A stretch of 64,000 nt of DNA from the NCBI RefSeq assembly GCF_019091455.1, contig NZ_JAGXJN010000043.1:1-64000 (forward strand). The letters run 5' to 3'. Below, piece by piece: positions 45,629 through 54,724 of this stretch. Position numbers and translations under genes: made by a program. The DNA comes from Chitinophaga sp. GbtcB8 (GTDB lineage: Bacteria; Bacteroidota; Bacteroidia; Chitinophagales; Chitinophagaceae). Below the pieces are notes generated by a model. That model searched no databases. It saw only the letters and a list, made by a program, of their open reading frames with translations, and was not told where the DNA came from. The first letter of the stretch is position 1, and every line of letters starts with the position of its first letter.

Positions 45629-46039
45629 ATGCAAAATATCACCATCACCCAAACAGATAAGCTGCTGGAATTAAAGGACGGCTGTATGGAGGAAGTAAGG
45701 TTCCTGAACGCCCGTGTGAACAAGCTGTTATTTAATGATGTGGGCCTGATCGGCGCTAAGATCACCGATGCCAATTTAAGCGACCTGGAAATTGAAGGCG
45801 CACAATTAGGCGGCGCCTATATACACAATATAGGTATGCCGCCCAAAGGCCATCCTTTCTATGACCCTGCTGCCAAACAACGCCCCCTGAAGTTTGAGGA
45901 CTGTTACCTGGCCGGCAGCGAGATCATTAACTGCAACCTGCAGGATGTGCAGATCCGCGACTGTAATACGCAGGGCATGACCATAAACGGCATACCTGTG
46001 CAGGAGCTGCTGGCCGCCTACGAAAAACAGAAAGCCTAG
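45629..46039 (+). CDS. Pentapeptide-repeat-like protein
   Basis: A 136-residue soluble protein with A(D/N)LSDLEIEGAQLGGAY and 'FEDCYLAGSEIINCNLQDVQ' style five-residue periodicity (A/C-x-L/F-x-x), the pentapeptide-repeat right-handed helix. There are only about eight coils, in two blocks split by a loop 'MPPKGHPFYDPAAKQRP'. Function is unknown. The last four bases (CTAG) also contain the stop of the facing gene, so both stops share one tetranucleotide. Confidence 0.7.
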   Translation: MQNITITQTDKLLELKDGCMEEVRFLNARVNKLLFNDVGLIGAKITDANLSDLEIEGAQLGGAYIHNIGMPPKGHPFYDPAAKQRPLKFEDCYLAGSEIINCNLQDVQIRDCNTQGMTINGIPVQELLAAYEKQKA

Positions 46040-46344
46040 ATCACGGGCGGCAGTTTGGATAATATCTTACGGTCAATGTAAAACGTGCCAAAAGGTATGA
46101 CACAGGCCAGCAGCACTTTCCAGGTAGTGGTGCGGAACTCCCATTTGTAGGCAATGCCCACACTGAGCGTATTAAGCACAAAGAACAGGAACAGCAGCCC
46201 GTGAATGGGTCCCATGGTTTTTACCAGGGCAGGATTGCCGTACGCATACTTCAGCGGTACGCCTATAAATACCAATACCAGCAAAGAGATACCTTCCAGG
46301 AAAGCAATAACACGCAGCCTTCCGAGTTTTGTTCTTAACAGCAT
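46036..46344 (-). CDS. DUF3817 membrane protein
   Basis: A 102-residue inner-membrane protein with three helices. 'LGRLRVIAFLEGISLLVLVF' and 'VKTMGPIHGLLFLFFVLN', and the end 'VIPFGTFYIDRKI', are characteristic of DUF3817. It starts 2 nt after the stop of the upstream membrane protein. Reading further upstream would overlap that gene in another frame. Function is unknown. Confidence 0.82.
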   Translation of the reverse strand: MLLRTKLGRLRVIAFLEGISLLVLVFIGVPLKYAYGNPALVKTMGPIHGLLFLFFVLNTLSVGIAYKWEFRTTTWKVLLACVIPFGTFYIDRKILSKLPPVI

Positions 46345-46346
46345 AA

Positions 46347-46817
46347 TTAAAATGTTCTGAGATAAGGCCGCTGCGCTAATGGCGAAAACGGCCAGGGTAT
46401 AGCAATAAAAATAATCAGCAGGGCCAGCGCAAACCATAAGGTCATGGTTTGGAACTTAGCCGCAGGTGTATCTTTCCGTTTAGCTACAGAGGAGCCGATG
46501 GTAATGCAAACAACGGCCAGCGTCATAAGGATGATATGGATCAGCCCAAAGAACAGGAATTCAAAATGCTGAACGGCCTCATGGTAATGCGACCTGAAAT
46601 AGGCTACAAACGGGCTGTTGAAATACAGTACATATCCAATGGCCAGCTGTATATGCGCCACAGTAGCCGTTACATGGCGTATGGAATTATCTGCCGCGGT
46701 AAAGGCCGTTTTACCAGCCCAGCCTTTTATACCTTTCAGCAGGGCATATACTAAGCACCCCAGCACCAGCCAGCGTACAACGGAATGAAAGAATAACAGG
46801 TACGGATACATGCACAA
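46347..46817 (-). CDS. Small integral membrane protein, unknown
   Basis: A 156-residue protein with four hydrophobic helices (about 5-25, 48-66, 82-105 and 125-147). It contains 'LFFHSVVRWLVLGCLVYAL' and 'TVAHIQLAIGYVLYF', a conserved pattern of uncharacterised Bacteroidota membrane proteins often found beside DUF3817 genes. No function can be given. It is probably cotranscribed with the DUF3817 gene. Confidence 0.65.
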   Translation of the reverse strand: MCMYPYLLFFHSVVRWLVLGCLVYALLKGIKGWAGKTAFTAADNSIRHVTATVAHIQLAIGYVLYFNSPFVAYFRSHYHEAVQHFEFLFFGLIHIILMTLAVVCITIGSSVAKRKDTPAAKFQTMTLWFALALLIIFIAIPWPFSPLAQRPYLRTF

Positions 46818-46871
46818 TATTTATGCAACAAAGTTCCGGTTTAGCGCTGCCTGCTGTTAGGACGAAAACTG

Positions 46872-47789
46872 TTAATTACAGGACTTTTCAATCACCCTGC
46901 GGAACTGCGTGGGCGTGCAGCCTTCATACTTCTTAAACAGGCGGGTAAAGTAAGAGGGATCATCCAGCCCTACAGCAGTAGCTACTTCCTGCACACTCAT
47001 TTCACTTTGGTTAAACAACACTTTTGCTTCCAGGATAATAGCCTCGTCTATCCATTTGGTGGGGCTTTGCCCCGTAATGGCTTTTACAGTTTTATTAAGA
47101 TGGTTAGGGCTGATGTGCAGCAGGGCGGCATAATCCGTAACCCTGTGTGTATGGCGGATGTGGGTGAAGATCAGCTCTTTGAACTTCCGGGTAATATGCA
47201 GGGCAGCCCCGGGCAGCTCATTATTCACCGGCTGGTAGACGCGGTTCACTTCGCACAGCAGGGTGGTTAAATAAGTTTGAATAATATCCGGGTGCTGCAG
47301 GCCATGCTGCATATAATCCAGCAGCAGGCGTTCAAAAAGCTGCAGCACAAATTGCGTGGTAGCTGCAGGCAGCTGTATCAAAGGGTTGCCCCATACTTTC
47401 AGAAATTCAAAAGCCTGCAGCACAGCAGTTTTACCATAAGGGCCGGTAAGCGTATCATTATGGAAGTTGCAAAGGAAACCGGTATTTACATCGCCGGGCT
47501 GAAAGGAAAATACCTGCCCGGCCGGCACAAATAATATTTCATTGGGGTGTAAGGTATATTCGCGGCTGCCTATTTTCATTATCGCTTCACCGGAGGTAAG
47601 GAATAAGCAGTTGTGCGTGGTACCACGGCTGGCCGCTACAGGGCGCTGCACCAGCCGGTACATTTCTTCTATTTTTACAATAAAGAACTTATCGCTGCCG
47701 GGCTGCAGCATTTTGTCCAGCTCCTGTTTGGGCTGCATATATGCGGCTGTAAATGCCGGCGGATCATATACTTTAATAGATTTTGTCAT
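46872..47789 (-). CDS. AraC family transcriptional regulator
   Basis: A 305-residue regulator. The N-terminal cupin (about 40-130) has 'GEAIMKIGSREYTLHPNEIL' and 'FVPAGQVFSFQPGD', for ligand sensing. The C-terminal pair of helix-turn-helix motifs shows 'DYAALLHISPNHLNKTVKAI' and 'VQEVATAVGLDDPSYFTRLF', then 'KKYEGCTPTQFRR'. It is divergent from a second AraC regulator 72 nt away. Its target is not apparent. Confidence 0.88.
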   Translation of the reverse strand: MTKSIKVYDPPAFTAAYMQPKQELDKMLQPGSDKFFIVKIEEMYRLVQRPVAASRGTTHNCLFLTSGEAIMKIGSREYTLHPNEILFVPAGQVFSFQPGDVNTGFLCNFHNDTLTGPYGKTAVLQAFEFLKVWGNPLIQLPAATTQFVLQLFERLLLDYMQHGLQHPDIIQTYLTTLLCEVNRVYQPVNNELPGAALHITRKFKELIFTHIRHTHRVTDYAALLHISPNHLNKTVKAITGQSPTKWIDEAIILEAKVLFNQSEMSVQEVATAVGLDDPSYFTRLFKKYEGCTPTQFRRVIEKSCN

Positions 47790-47802
47790 AGTACTGTAGG
47801 CA

Positions 47803-47845
47803 TACTAAAACTGATGACGATTGAGCAGGATGGTTTATTTTAGTA
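47803..47845. promoter_or_regulatory. Inverted TACTAAAA/TTTTAGTA pair between two AraC genes
   Basis: TACTAAAA (47803-47810) and TTTTAGTA (47838-47845) are perfect 8-nt inverted copies in the 72-nt gap, one near each start codon. They could be half-sites for one of the two regulators. Confidence 0.3.
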
Positions 47846-47861
47846 CTTCAATTGTTTTTTT

Positions 47862-48731
47862 ATGCTGGATAACACTGTGCTGCTGGAGAGTTTAACACAA
47901 CATGACCGCTTATCCATACGGGTAACGGCCAACTGCCATATACAGCTGCCGCCCGGTGTGCTGCAAAAGCTGCTAACGCCACACAGAAGCCGCTTGTACT
48001 CCTTTATTCTGCTGTTGCAGGGTGGGGGCGTGCATGCGCTGGACCTGCAGGCGTACCCGTTGCAGGCCGGTCAGCTGCTGTTTGTATTACCACAGCAGCT
48101 GCATCATATTTCGCCGCGCAAGGAGCCGGTGCAATCCTTTAACCTTACGGTAGATGAGCGCTGTTTATCACTGCTGCCCAAAACATTCCTGCTGTTGTTA
48201 AATCCCTTGAACAATCCTGTGCTTACGTTTGATGCGCCTTCGCTTGAACGGGTAAAGGCGCTTTTTCAAACCTTACAGCAGCTGTTAGCCAACCGGCAGG
48301 CCAATATGGACCTGGTGCTGGCACATTTAAATACCCTGCTTACAGAATTTAACCACACTTATTTTACAAATAATGAGCGTCAGGAACAGGAGGGCAATCT
48401 CTCTAAATTCATTGACTTTAAACGTATGGTGGAAGAGGAGTTTATGGAGCAGCCGGCTGTGCAAACGCTGGCGGCCCGGCTTTCTTTAACCACAAATGGT
48501 TTGTACAATATTGTAAAACAATATGCCGGTGTATCCCCCAAAGAATTTATGACCAACCGGCTTATTATTGAAGCGCAGCGTAAGCTGTATTACGCGGAAA
48601 CTACGGCTAAGGAGCTGGCCTATGAGCTGGGCTTCAGCGACCCCGGATATTTTTCCCGCCTGTTTAAAAAGAGTACTGGCAAAAGCATTACACAGTTTGT
48701 TAAAGAGATGCAGGATCTGTCCCTGATTTAA
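47862..48731 (+). CDS. AraC family transcriptional regulator
   Basis: A 289-residue AraC/XylS-type regulator. An N-terminal cupin-like part has 'GVHALDLQAYPLQAGQLLFV' and 'PQQLHHISP'. The DNA-binding part has 'VQTLAARLSLTTNGLYNIVK', 'YAGVSPKEFM' and 'AKELAYELGFSDPGYFSRLF'. It is followed 65 nt later by a short-chain dehydrogenase on the same strand, a frequent pairing in which the regulator controls the dehydrogenase. Confidence 0.87.
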   Translation: MLDNTVLLESLTQHDRLSIRVTANCHIQLPPGVLQKLLTPHRSRLYSFILLLQGGGVHALDLQAYPLQAGQLLFVLPQQLHHISPRKEPVQSFNLTVDERCLSLLPKTFLLLLNPLNNPVLTFDAPSLERVKALFQTLQQLLANRQANMDLVLAHLNTLLTEFNHTYFTNNERQEQEGNLSKFIDFKRMVEEEFMEQPAVQTLAARLSLTTNGLYNIVKQYAGVSPKEFMTNRLIIEAQRKLYYAETTAKELAYELGFSDPGYFSRLFKKSTGKSITQFVKEMQDLSLI

Positions 48732-48796
48732 GGTGATTTGTCCCACCCTTTCCATGGCGCCCGTACGAACTTTGCCCCGTACTAAATTATTACGCC

Positions 48797-49519
48797 ATGA
48801 AAAAAGCATTGATCACCGGGGCCAATAAGGGTATTGGTTTTGAAACTGCTAAGTACTTATTACAACAAGGTTATTACGTATACCTGGGCTCCCGCAACCC
48901 CGCACTGGGTGAGGCTGCAGTGGCACAGTTGCATGCTGCAGGGCTTACAAGCTGTGAATACATAACATTGGATGTTACGGACGCAGCTTCCGTAGAGCAA
49001 GCCGTTATTACTTTGAAGGATAAAACTACGGTGCTGGATGTACTGATCAACAATGCCGGTATACTGGGGCAAATGCCTGCACCTGAAGGTGAAGCAGGTA
49101 TCCTAAATGCACAGCAGGCATTTAATACCAACTACTTTGGCGTGATACGCGTTACCAGCGCTTTGCTGCCTTTGTTGCAGCAGGCTGCACAGCCCAGGAT
49201 CGTGAATGTAAGCAGCGAAACAGCTTCCCTTACCCTGCACCAGCAACCGGCCTGGGAGTATTATGGATTTAAGGATGCGGCTTATGTACCTTCCAAAACA
49301 GCGCTGAACTTTTATACCATTGCGCTGGCCTTTCAGCTAAAGGATACTGCATGTAAAGTGAACAGTGTGTGCCCGGGTTTTACGGCTACGGATCTTAACA
49401 ACCATACCGGTGTTAATAAAGCATCAGATTCCGCTAAGATAATAGCACATTATGCGATGCTGGAAGAAAATGGACCCAGCGGGCAATTTTTTAATGCAGC
49501 TGGTAGCATACCCTGGTAG
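48797..49519 (+). CDS. Short-chain dehydrogenase/reductase
   Basis: A 240-residue NAD(P)-dependent oxidoreductase. Cofactor site 'LITGANKGIGFETAKYL', 'LDVTDAASVEQAV', 'NNAGIL', active-site Ser in 'IVNVSSETASL' and the Tyr-Lys pair in 'YVPSKTALNF' are all present, then 'VNSVCPGFTATDLN'. It resembles carbonyl-reductase-like classical SDRs. The substrate is unknown. It is probably linked with the AraC gene before it, and a strong terminator follows. Confidence 0.9.
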   Translation: MKKALITGANKGIGFETAKYLLQQGYYVYLGSRNPALGEAAVAQLHAAGLTSCEYITLDVTDAASVEQAVITLKDKTTVLDVLINNAGILGQMPAPEGEAGILNAQQAFNTNYFGVIRVTSALLPLLQQAAQPRIVNVSSETASLTLHQQPAWEYYGFKDAAYVPSKTALNFYTIALAFQLKDTACKVNSVCPGFTATDLNNHTGVNKASDSAKIIAHYAMLEENGPSGQFFNAAGSIPW

Positions 49520-49554
49520 TAATGGCTGTAACCCGCTACGGTATTGCAGTATAG

Positions 49555-49588
49555 CGTCCCGGAACATATACGTTCCGGGACGTTTTTA
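49555..49588 (+). terminator. Terminator after the short-chain dehydrogenase gene
   Basis: CGTCCCGGAAC (49555-49565) pairs perfectly with GTTCCGGGACG (49572-49582), followed by TTTTT. It lies 35 nt after the stop. The rest of the 290-nt gap before susC holds TTTG at 49635, TACTTTTA at 49666 and the weak palindrome GAACCCGCGGTTC (49649-49661), possible promoter parts, but no gene. Confidence 0.85.
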
Positions 49589-49809
49589 TGTTAGCCCTGA
49601 ATAAAATAATAGCATAATCCATCAATATAAAAGGTTTGTCTATTTCCAGAACCCGCGGTTCCTGATACTTTTATTGTACGTAATGAATAACAACCTGGCG
49701 AATGCAAACTTTAGGGGGTCATCAACCATAATATCAATAGCATAAGGACATCCGGCGTTATGAAGTACCTTTCTGCGAGTGCACAGCTCCGGGGCAGGAC
49801 TTCCATGTT

Positions 49810-52800
49810 TTGAAAATAAAACTTACAAAAATGCACTCTTTACCTAAGCGCACTTCACAGTACGCGTATTATTCCAATTATCTCCGTACCATTACAAAAG
49901 TCAGCCTGGTGGCTCTGTTCACCATTTGTTTGCTGCACTTTTCTACGGTTACACAGGCGCAATCCATTACCGTACAGGGTAAAATAACAGGAGGCGGTAA
50001 TCCCTTACCTGGCGCGGTGGTACGCGTACAGGGCGGTACAACCGGCGCTACTACTGATGCAGGCGGCTTGTATAAGCTGAATGTAAGCAGTGATGCCACG
50101 CTCATTTTCTCCATGTCCGGCTATAAGTCACAAACAGTACCGGTAGGCGGCCGCACGGTGATTGATATGGCGCTGGAAGTAGATCCTAAATCACTGGAAG
50201 AGGTAGTGGAAGAAGGATATGGTACACAAAAGAAAGTGAACCTTACCCGCGCAGTAGCCACCGTGGATGGTGCTGAGCTGCTGAAACGCCCTATCACCAA
50301 TCCATCTGCCATGCTGCAGGGCACCATGCCCGGTGTGCAGGTAGTGCAGGGTACCGGCGAGCCGGGTAATGAAAATGCGTATATCCGCATCCGCGGTAAC
50401 GGCACCTTCAGCGGCGCAGGCGTAGATCCGCTGGTGTTGATAGATGGGGTAGAGGGGAAGCTCTCTGACCTGAACCCGAATAATATCCAGAACGTATCGG
50501 TATTAAAAGATGCTGCCTCCGCCTCCATTTACGGTGCGCGTGCAGCCAACGGCGTTATACTGGTAACCACCAAACAGGGTGTGGAAGGCAGAATGCGGGT
50601 GCAGTATGATTTTAACTACGGTATTTACAAACCCACCAAGCTGTTTGACCTGATCACCAACTCTGCGGAGTATATGGAGCTGTTCAATGAAGCGCGTATT
50701 AATTCCGGACTGAACTCCGGTTTATATACGCAGGAAATGATAGATACCTATAAAAATGCCACCGACCATAACCTGTACCCGAACACGGATTGGTTAAGCC
50801 TTATTTTCCAGACCGCACCGGTGCAAACGCATAACCTGGGCTTTAGCGGCGGCCGCAATGGTACGGTGTACGACGCCTCTATCGGGTATGTGAACCAGGA
50901 TGGTATTATGAAAGGCTTTAACTATAAAAAATACAACGCGCGTTTAAATATATCTTCCAAAGTAAATGACCGCATCCGTTTTGGCGCTAACATCGCCTTA
51001 AAATATGGCCACCGCGAAGCGCCAGTATTTGGTTCGGAAGATATGTTCCTTTCCGCTATGGCGCAGGCGCCCACTTACAGCCCTTACCTTTCTGATGGCA
51101 GCGGGCATTATACTTACAAGGCATACGACCTGGAATATAATAACAAGAACCCGGTGGCGCTGCTGGATGGTAAGATCAACCATAACACAGATGATTATGC
51201 AGTAATGGCGCAGGGCTGGGTAGAAGTAGAGCTGCTGAAAAATTTAACCTGGTATACCAAAGCAGCTGTGAATGCGAATTTTGATAAGTACCATGATTTT
51301 CGTCCGCCGCTGCAGCTGTATAACTTCCGCACTAACCAGTTCATGGCTACACTGGACCTGGGCGGCGGCCTGGAAGTGCAGGACCAGCAGAACATTTACA
51401 CCAACCTGTACTCTTACCTGAGCTACGACCGCACTTTTGGCGCGCATAATTTTAAGCTGCAGGGCGGTTACAGCGCAGAGCAAAGCACGTATCAATATTT
51501 GAAAGCAAGCCGCAAACAATTCTCTACGGATAAGCTAACAGAGCTGGATGCCGGCAGCCCGGCCATACAGTATGCCAATGGCACGCAAAACGGATGGGGC
51601 CTGCTCTCATTCTTTGGCCGCTTTGATTATAACTATAAAGAAAAATATTTGTTTGAGGCCAACATGCGTTATGATGGATCATCTAAACTTACACCCGGTT
51701 CCCGCTGGGGCGTGTTTCCATCTTTTTCCGCAGGCTGGCGCTTAACAGAAGAAGAGTTTATAAAAGACCTGGACCTTGGCTGGCTCAATAACTTTAAGCT
51801 GCGTGGCTCCTGGGGCAAGCTGGGTAACCAGAACATTGGTAACTACCCTTACCAATCCATCCTGAACTTTACCGGCAACTATTCATTTGACGATGCATCC
51901 CTTACCTCCGGCGCAGCACAGCTGAACCTGGCCAACCCGGCTATTAAATGGGAAACCACCACCATTACAGATGTGGGTTTGGATATGACCTTAATACAGG
52001 GGCTGAACGTAACGGCAGACTGGTATAAGAAACGCACTACGGATATTTTACGCCCCTCACAGGTTACCGGGGTAGTGGGTTTAAATGCACCTACCATTAA
52101 TGATGGTACTATGGATAACACCGGTGTGGAATTAGGCATTTCCTACAATCATCTTATAAAAGAAGGCGCGTTAAAAGACCTGAACTATACTATTGGCGGC
52201 AACTTTGAGCATTACAAGAATAAGCTGGTGCGTTATGGCCAGCGTGATATTAACAGCAGCGGCTACCGGATTCGTGATGAAGGTTTGGAGTATGATGCAT
52301 ATTACACGCTGGACTGGATCGGCATTTTCCAGTCAGCTGATGAAGTGAAAAATTCTCCCAAACAATTTGGCGATGATACCCAGCCCGGCGATCTGAAGTA
52401 CAGGGATGTGAATGGCGATGGTGTGATCAATAATGACGACCGCACTTATATAAAGGGCAATTATCCTAACATCAACTACTCTTTTAACCTGGCATTGCAA
52501 TACAAAGGTTTTGATTTTTCTGCTATGGCACAAGGTGTAGAAGGCACCAGATTCTTTGTAAGCGAATGGGGCACCATTCCTTTTGTACAGGGCGCGCCGC
52601 CCACCACCGACTGGCGTAACCGCTGGACCCCGGAACACCCATCCACCACTATGCCGCGCATTTACTGGGGCTGGGGCGCACCGGAAAAAATACGCCGCGC
52701 ATCTTCTTATTACCTGCAGGATGCTTCTTACTTCCGCCTGAAGAACCTTACCATTGGTTACACCATTCCGGCTAATATTACCAGCCGCATAGGTATTGAT

Positions 52801-52944
52801 AATGTGCGGGTATATTTCTCCGGCGACAACCTGCTTACTGCCACCAAATACCGCGGCCTTGACCCGGAACGTGCGGGCAGCGGCAACTTTGTACAGTATC
52901 CGCAGAATAAGATCTATTCTTTTGGTTTAAATGTTAAGTTCTAA
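49810..52944 (+). CDS. SusC/RagA TonB-dependent transporter (fucose/galactose glycan locus)
   Basis: Outer-membrane transporter of 1044 residues. After a long signal region ending 'TVTQAQ' (about residue 51), a carboxypeptidase-like domain covers 52-125. The TonB-box region then reads 'LEEVVEEGYGTQKKVNLTRA', with EE where SusC proteins usually have VV and Arg where most have Gly. The plug shows 'YIRIRGNGTFSGAGVDPLVL' and 'KDAASASIYGARAANGVILV', and the barrel ends 'NKIYSFGLNVKF'. ATG 49831 is an alternative start. It is followed 4 nt later by susD. The locus suggests import of a fucosylated, galactosylated oligosaccharide. Confidence 0.92.
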   Translation: MKIKLTKMHSLPKRTSQYAYYSNYLRTITKVSLVALFTICLLHFSTVTQAQSITVQGKITGGGNPLPGAVVRVQGGTTGATTDAGGLYKLNVSSDATLIFSMSGYKSQTVPVGGRTVIDMALEVDPKSLEEVVEEGYGTQKKVNLTRAVATVDGAELLKRPITNPSAMLQGTMPGVQVVQGTGEPGNENAYIRIRGNGTFSGAGVDPLVLIDGVEGKLSDLNPNNIQNVSVLKDAASASIYGARAANGVILVTTKQGVEGRMRVQYDFNYGIYKPTKLFDLITNSAEYMELFNEARINSGLNSGLYTQEMIDTYKNATDHNLYPNTDWLSLIFQTAPVQTHNLGFSGGRNGTVYDASIGYVNQDGIMKGFNYKKYNARLNISSKVNDRIRFGANIALKYGHREAPVFGSEDMFLSAMAQAPTYSPYLSDGSGHYTYKAYDLEYNNKNPVALLDGKINHNTDDYAVMAQGWVEVELLKNLTWYTKAAVNANFDKYHDFRPPLQLYNFRTNQFMATLDLGGGLEVQDQQNIYTNLYSYLSYDRTFGAHNFKLQGGYSAEQSTYQYLKASRKQFSTDKLTELDAGSPAIQYANGTQNGWGLLSFFGRFDYNYKEKYLFEANMRYDGSSKLTPGSRWGVFPSFSAGWRLTEEEFIKDLDLGWLNNFKLRGSWGKLGNQNIGNYPYQSILNFTGNYSFDDASLTSGAAQLNLANPAIKWETTTITDVGLDMTLIQGLNVTADWYKKRTTDILRPSQVTGVVGLNAPTINDGTMDNTGVELGISYNHLIKEGALKDLNYTIGGNFEHYKNKLVRYGQRDINSSGYRIRDEGLEYDAYYTLDWIGIFQSADEVKNSPKQFGDDTQPGDLKYRDVNGDGVINNDDRTYIKGNYPNINYSFNLALQYKGFDFSAMAQGVEGTRFFVSEWGTIPFVQGAPPTTDWRNRWTPEHPSTTMPRIYWGWGAPEKIRRASSYYLQDASYFRLKNLTIGYTIPANITSRIGIDNVRVYFSGDNLLTATKYRGLDPERAGSGNFVQYPQNKIYSFGLNVKF

Positions 52945-52948
52945 GGTT

Positions 52949-54466
52949 ATGAAAAAATACACCATCTATATATGCCTGCTGCTTTCGTTAATGGGTACGG
53001 CCTGTAAAAAATACCTGGATCAGAACCCGAAGGATGCGCTGGCATCCGGTGATTTCTGGCAAAAGAAAAGCGATTTTGATCAGGCGCTTGCAGCAGCTTA
53101 CTCCTCCCTGCAGGCAGCTGAATTTGCAGTTGAATTACCGGTGTGGGATTGTTTTACAGACAATGGTTATGCGCAGCACAACTCCGGTTCTGCCAAAGAA
53201 ATTGTATCCGGCAGCATCAGCTCCACTACCGGCGGTTATATACCGCAGCTGTATAAGGATGCCTATGCTGGCATTGCCCGCATCAACATTTTTTTGATGC
53301 AGCTGGCTAAATATACCGGTCCTGATTTTCCTGATGCCGACAAGAAAAAGTATGAGGCAGAAGCCCGTTTTTTACGCGCGTATTTTTACTTTCAGCTATA
53401 TAATATTTATGGCGATGTGCCGGTGGTGCTGGAACCGCTGTCGCTGGAAACACAGAACCAGGCTAAGGTAGCTGCCCCGGATGTGTTAAAGCAGGTACTG
53501 GCTGATGCAGATTTTGCCATTGCCAACCTGAATGCAGCGCCCTATTACCAGAATGGCGGCCATGCCTGTGTATCATCTGCCCAGGCGCTGAAAGCGCGTA
53601 CGCTTATTTTTGCGGCTTATGGTACTAACGGCACTCCTGATGCGGCCTTGCTAACGCAGGTAAGAGATCTTACATTGCAGATCCAGTCACAGTATAAGCT
53701 GAGCGCTAATTTTGAAGATGTGTTCCGCGATGCCAGCCAAAAGGGTAATACAGAGATCATTTTCTCTATAAATTTTTTAGCGCCTAATAATACCGCTCCC
53801 TGGGATATGTATTATGGCGACTGGCTGGTAGCCAGCCCGCTGCAGAATTTTGTAAATGATTTTGAATGTACGGATGGTTTACCGTACGGCACCTCACCGC
53901 TCACCAATCCTGCTGCACCGTTTGAGAACCGCGACCCGCGTTTGAAGAAAACCGTGTTTGTAGATCATCCTGATTTTGGCGGTGGTAAAATTCATACGCC
54001 TTCCAACAGCCGGCCTACCGGTTATGGAGTAATGAAATTCCTGGTGCCGGAAAATATTCCGTATGGATTTTCTACCTTAAGCCAGCAAAATGCAGTGGTG
54101 TTCCGCTTAGCTGAAATTTTGCTGATGTATGCAGAAGCGCAGAATGAGCTGGCAGGGCCGGATGCCACGGTGTACAAAGCCATGACCGACCTGCGTGCGC
54201 GGGTAAGCATGCCGGCTTACCCCGCTGGTTTAACCAAAGACCAGATGCGCCAGCGGATCCGCCATGAAAGAAGGATAGAGCTGGCATTTGAAGGCCTGCG
54301 TTATTTTGACCTGCGCCGCTGGCATACTGCCAGCACCGTGCTGAATGCGGTGAAAGATGGTATTAACCCTTATCACTACGAGGATAAGTTTTACCACTGG
54401 CCTTTGCCGCAGCCGGAGATTGATAAGAGCGGGGGCGTGCTGGTGCAGAATCCGGAGTATAAGTAA
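52949..54466 (+). CDS. SusD/RagB-family glycan-binding lipoprotein
   Basis: Surface lipoprotein of 505 residues pairing with the upstream SusC. The signal MKKYTIYICLLLSLMGTAC gives Cys19, followed by KKYLDQNPKD. An in-frame ATG six codons earlier overlaps susC. SusD-typical parts are 'SGDFWQKKSDFDQALAAAYS', 'EARFLRAYFYFQLYNIYGDV', 'VVFRLAEILLMYAEAQNELA' and 'RHERRIELAFEGLRYFDLRR'. A palindromic repeat region separates it from the GH95 gene. Confidence 0.93.
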   Translation: MKKYTIYICLLLSLMGTACKKYLDQNPKDALASGDFWQKKSDFDQALAAAYSSLQAAEFAVELPVWDCFTDNGYAQHNSGSAKEIVSGSISSTTGGYIPQLYKDAYAGIARINIFLMQLAKYTGPDFPDADKKKYEAEARFLRAYFYFQLYNIYGDVPVVLEPLSLETQNQAKVAAPDVLKQVLADADFAIANLNAAPYYQNGGHACVSSAQALKARTLIFAAYGTNGTPDAALLTQVRDLTLQIQSQYKLSANFEDVFRDASQKGNTEIIFSINFLAPNNTAPWDMYYGDWLVASPLQNFVNDFECTDGLPYGTSPLTNPAAPFENRDPRLKKTVFVDHPDFGGGKIHTPSNSRPTGYGVMKFLVPENIPYGFSTLSQQNAVVFRLAEILLMYAEAQNELAGPDATVYKAMTDLRARVSMPAYPAGLTKDQMRQRIRHERRIELAFEGLRYFDLRRWHTASTVLNAVKDGINPYHYEDKFYHWPLPQPEIDKSGGVLVQNPEYK

Positions 54467-54469
54467 AGG

Positions 54470-54712
54470 AATGTAAAATCTTAAATGTAAAATGTAAATG
54501 TAAAAGTTGGGTGCAGTCTATCGCTGCATTTAACTTTTACATTTGGCGTTTATCTGGGTCATAAGTCTTTTAAATGGTTTTTATGAGCCTCTTTTGTTGA
54601 TTTAGAATTTTACATTTTTAAAGAAGAATGTAAACGTTGGATGCGGTCCATCGCTGCATTCCACTTTTACATTTAACATTTTACATTTGAAATTTTACAT
54701 TTTTTCAAACAA
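54470..54712. repeat. Composite palindromic intergenic repeat, copy 3 (two hairpins)
   Basis: The first hairpin pairs 54496-54516 with 54524-54544; three G-T pairs replace the pairs seen in copies 1 and 2. The second pairs about 54627-54645 with 54651-54672 and is more degenerate. The spacer 54550-54620 is clearly related to 2628-2700 of copy 1, including the CATA/TATGA stem and AATTTTACATTT. It fills the gap between susD and the GH95 gene. Confidence 0.75.
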
Positions 54713-54724
54713 AGTTCCACTATA

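Noticed and set aside
46345-46437. Possible frameshift joining the two membrane protein genes at 46.3 kb
   Set aside because: Each has a normal start, stop and family-length product. The 2-nt gap is ordinary operon spacing.
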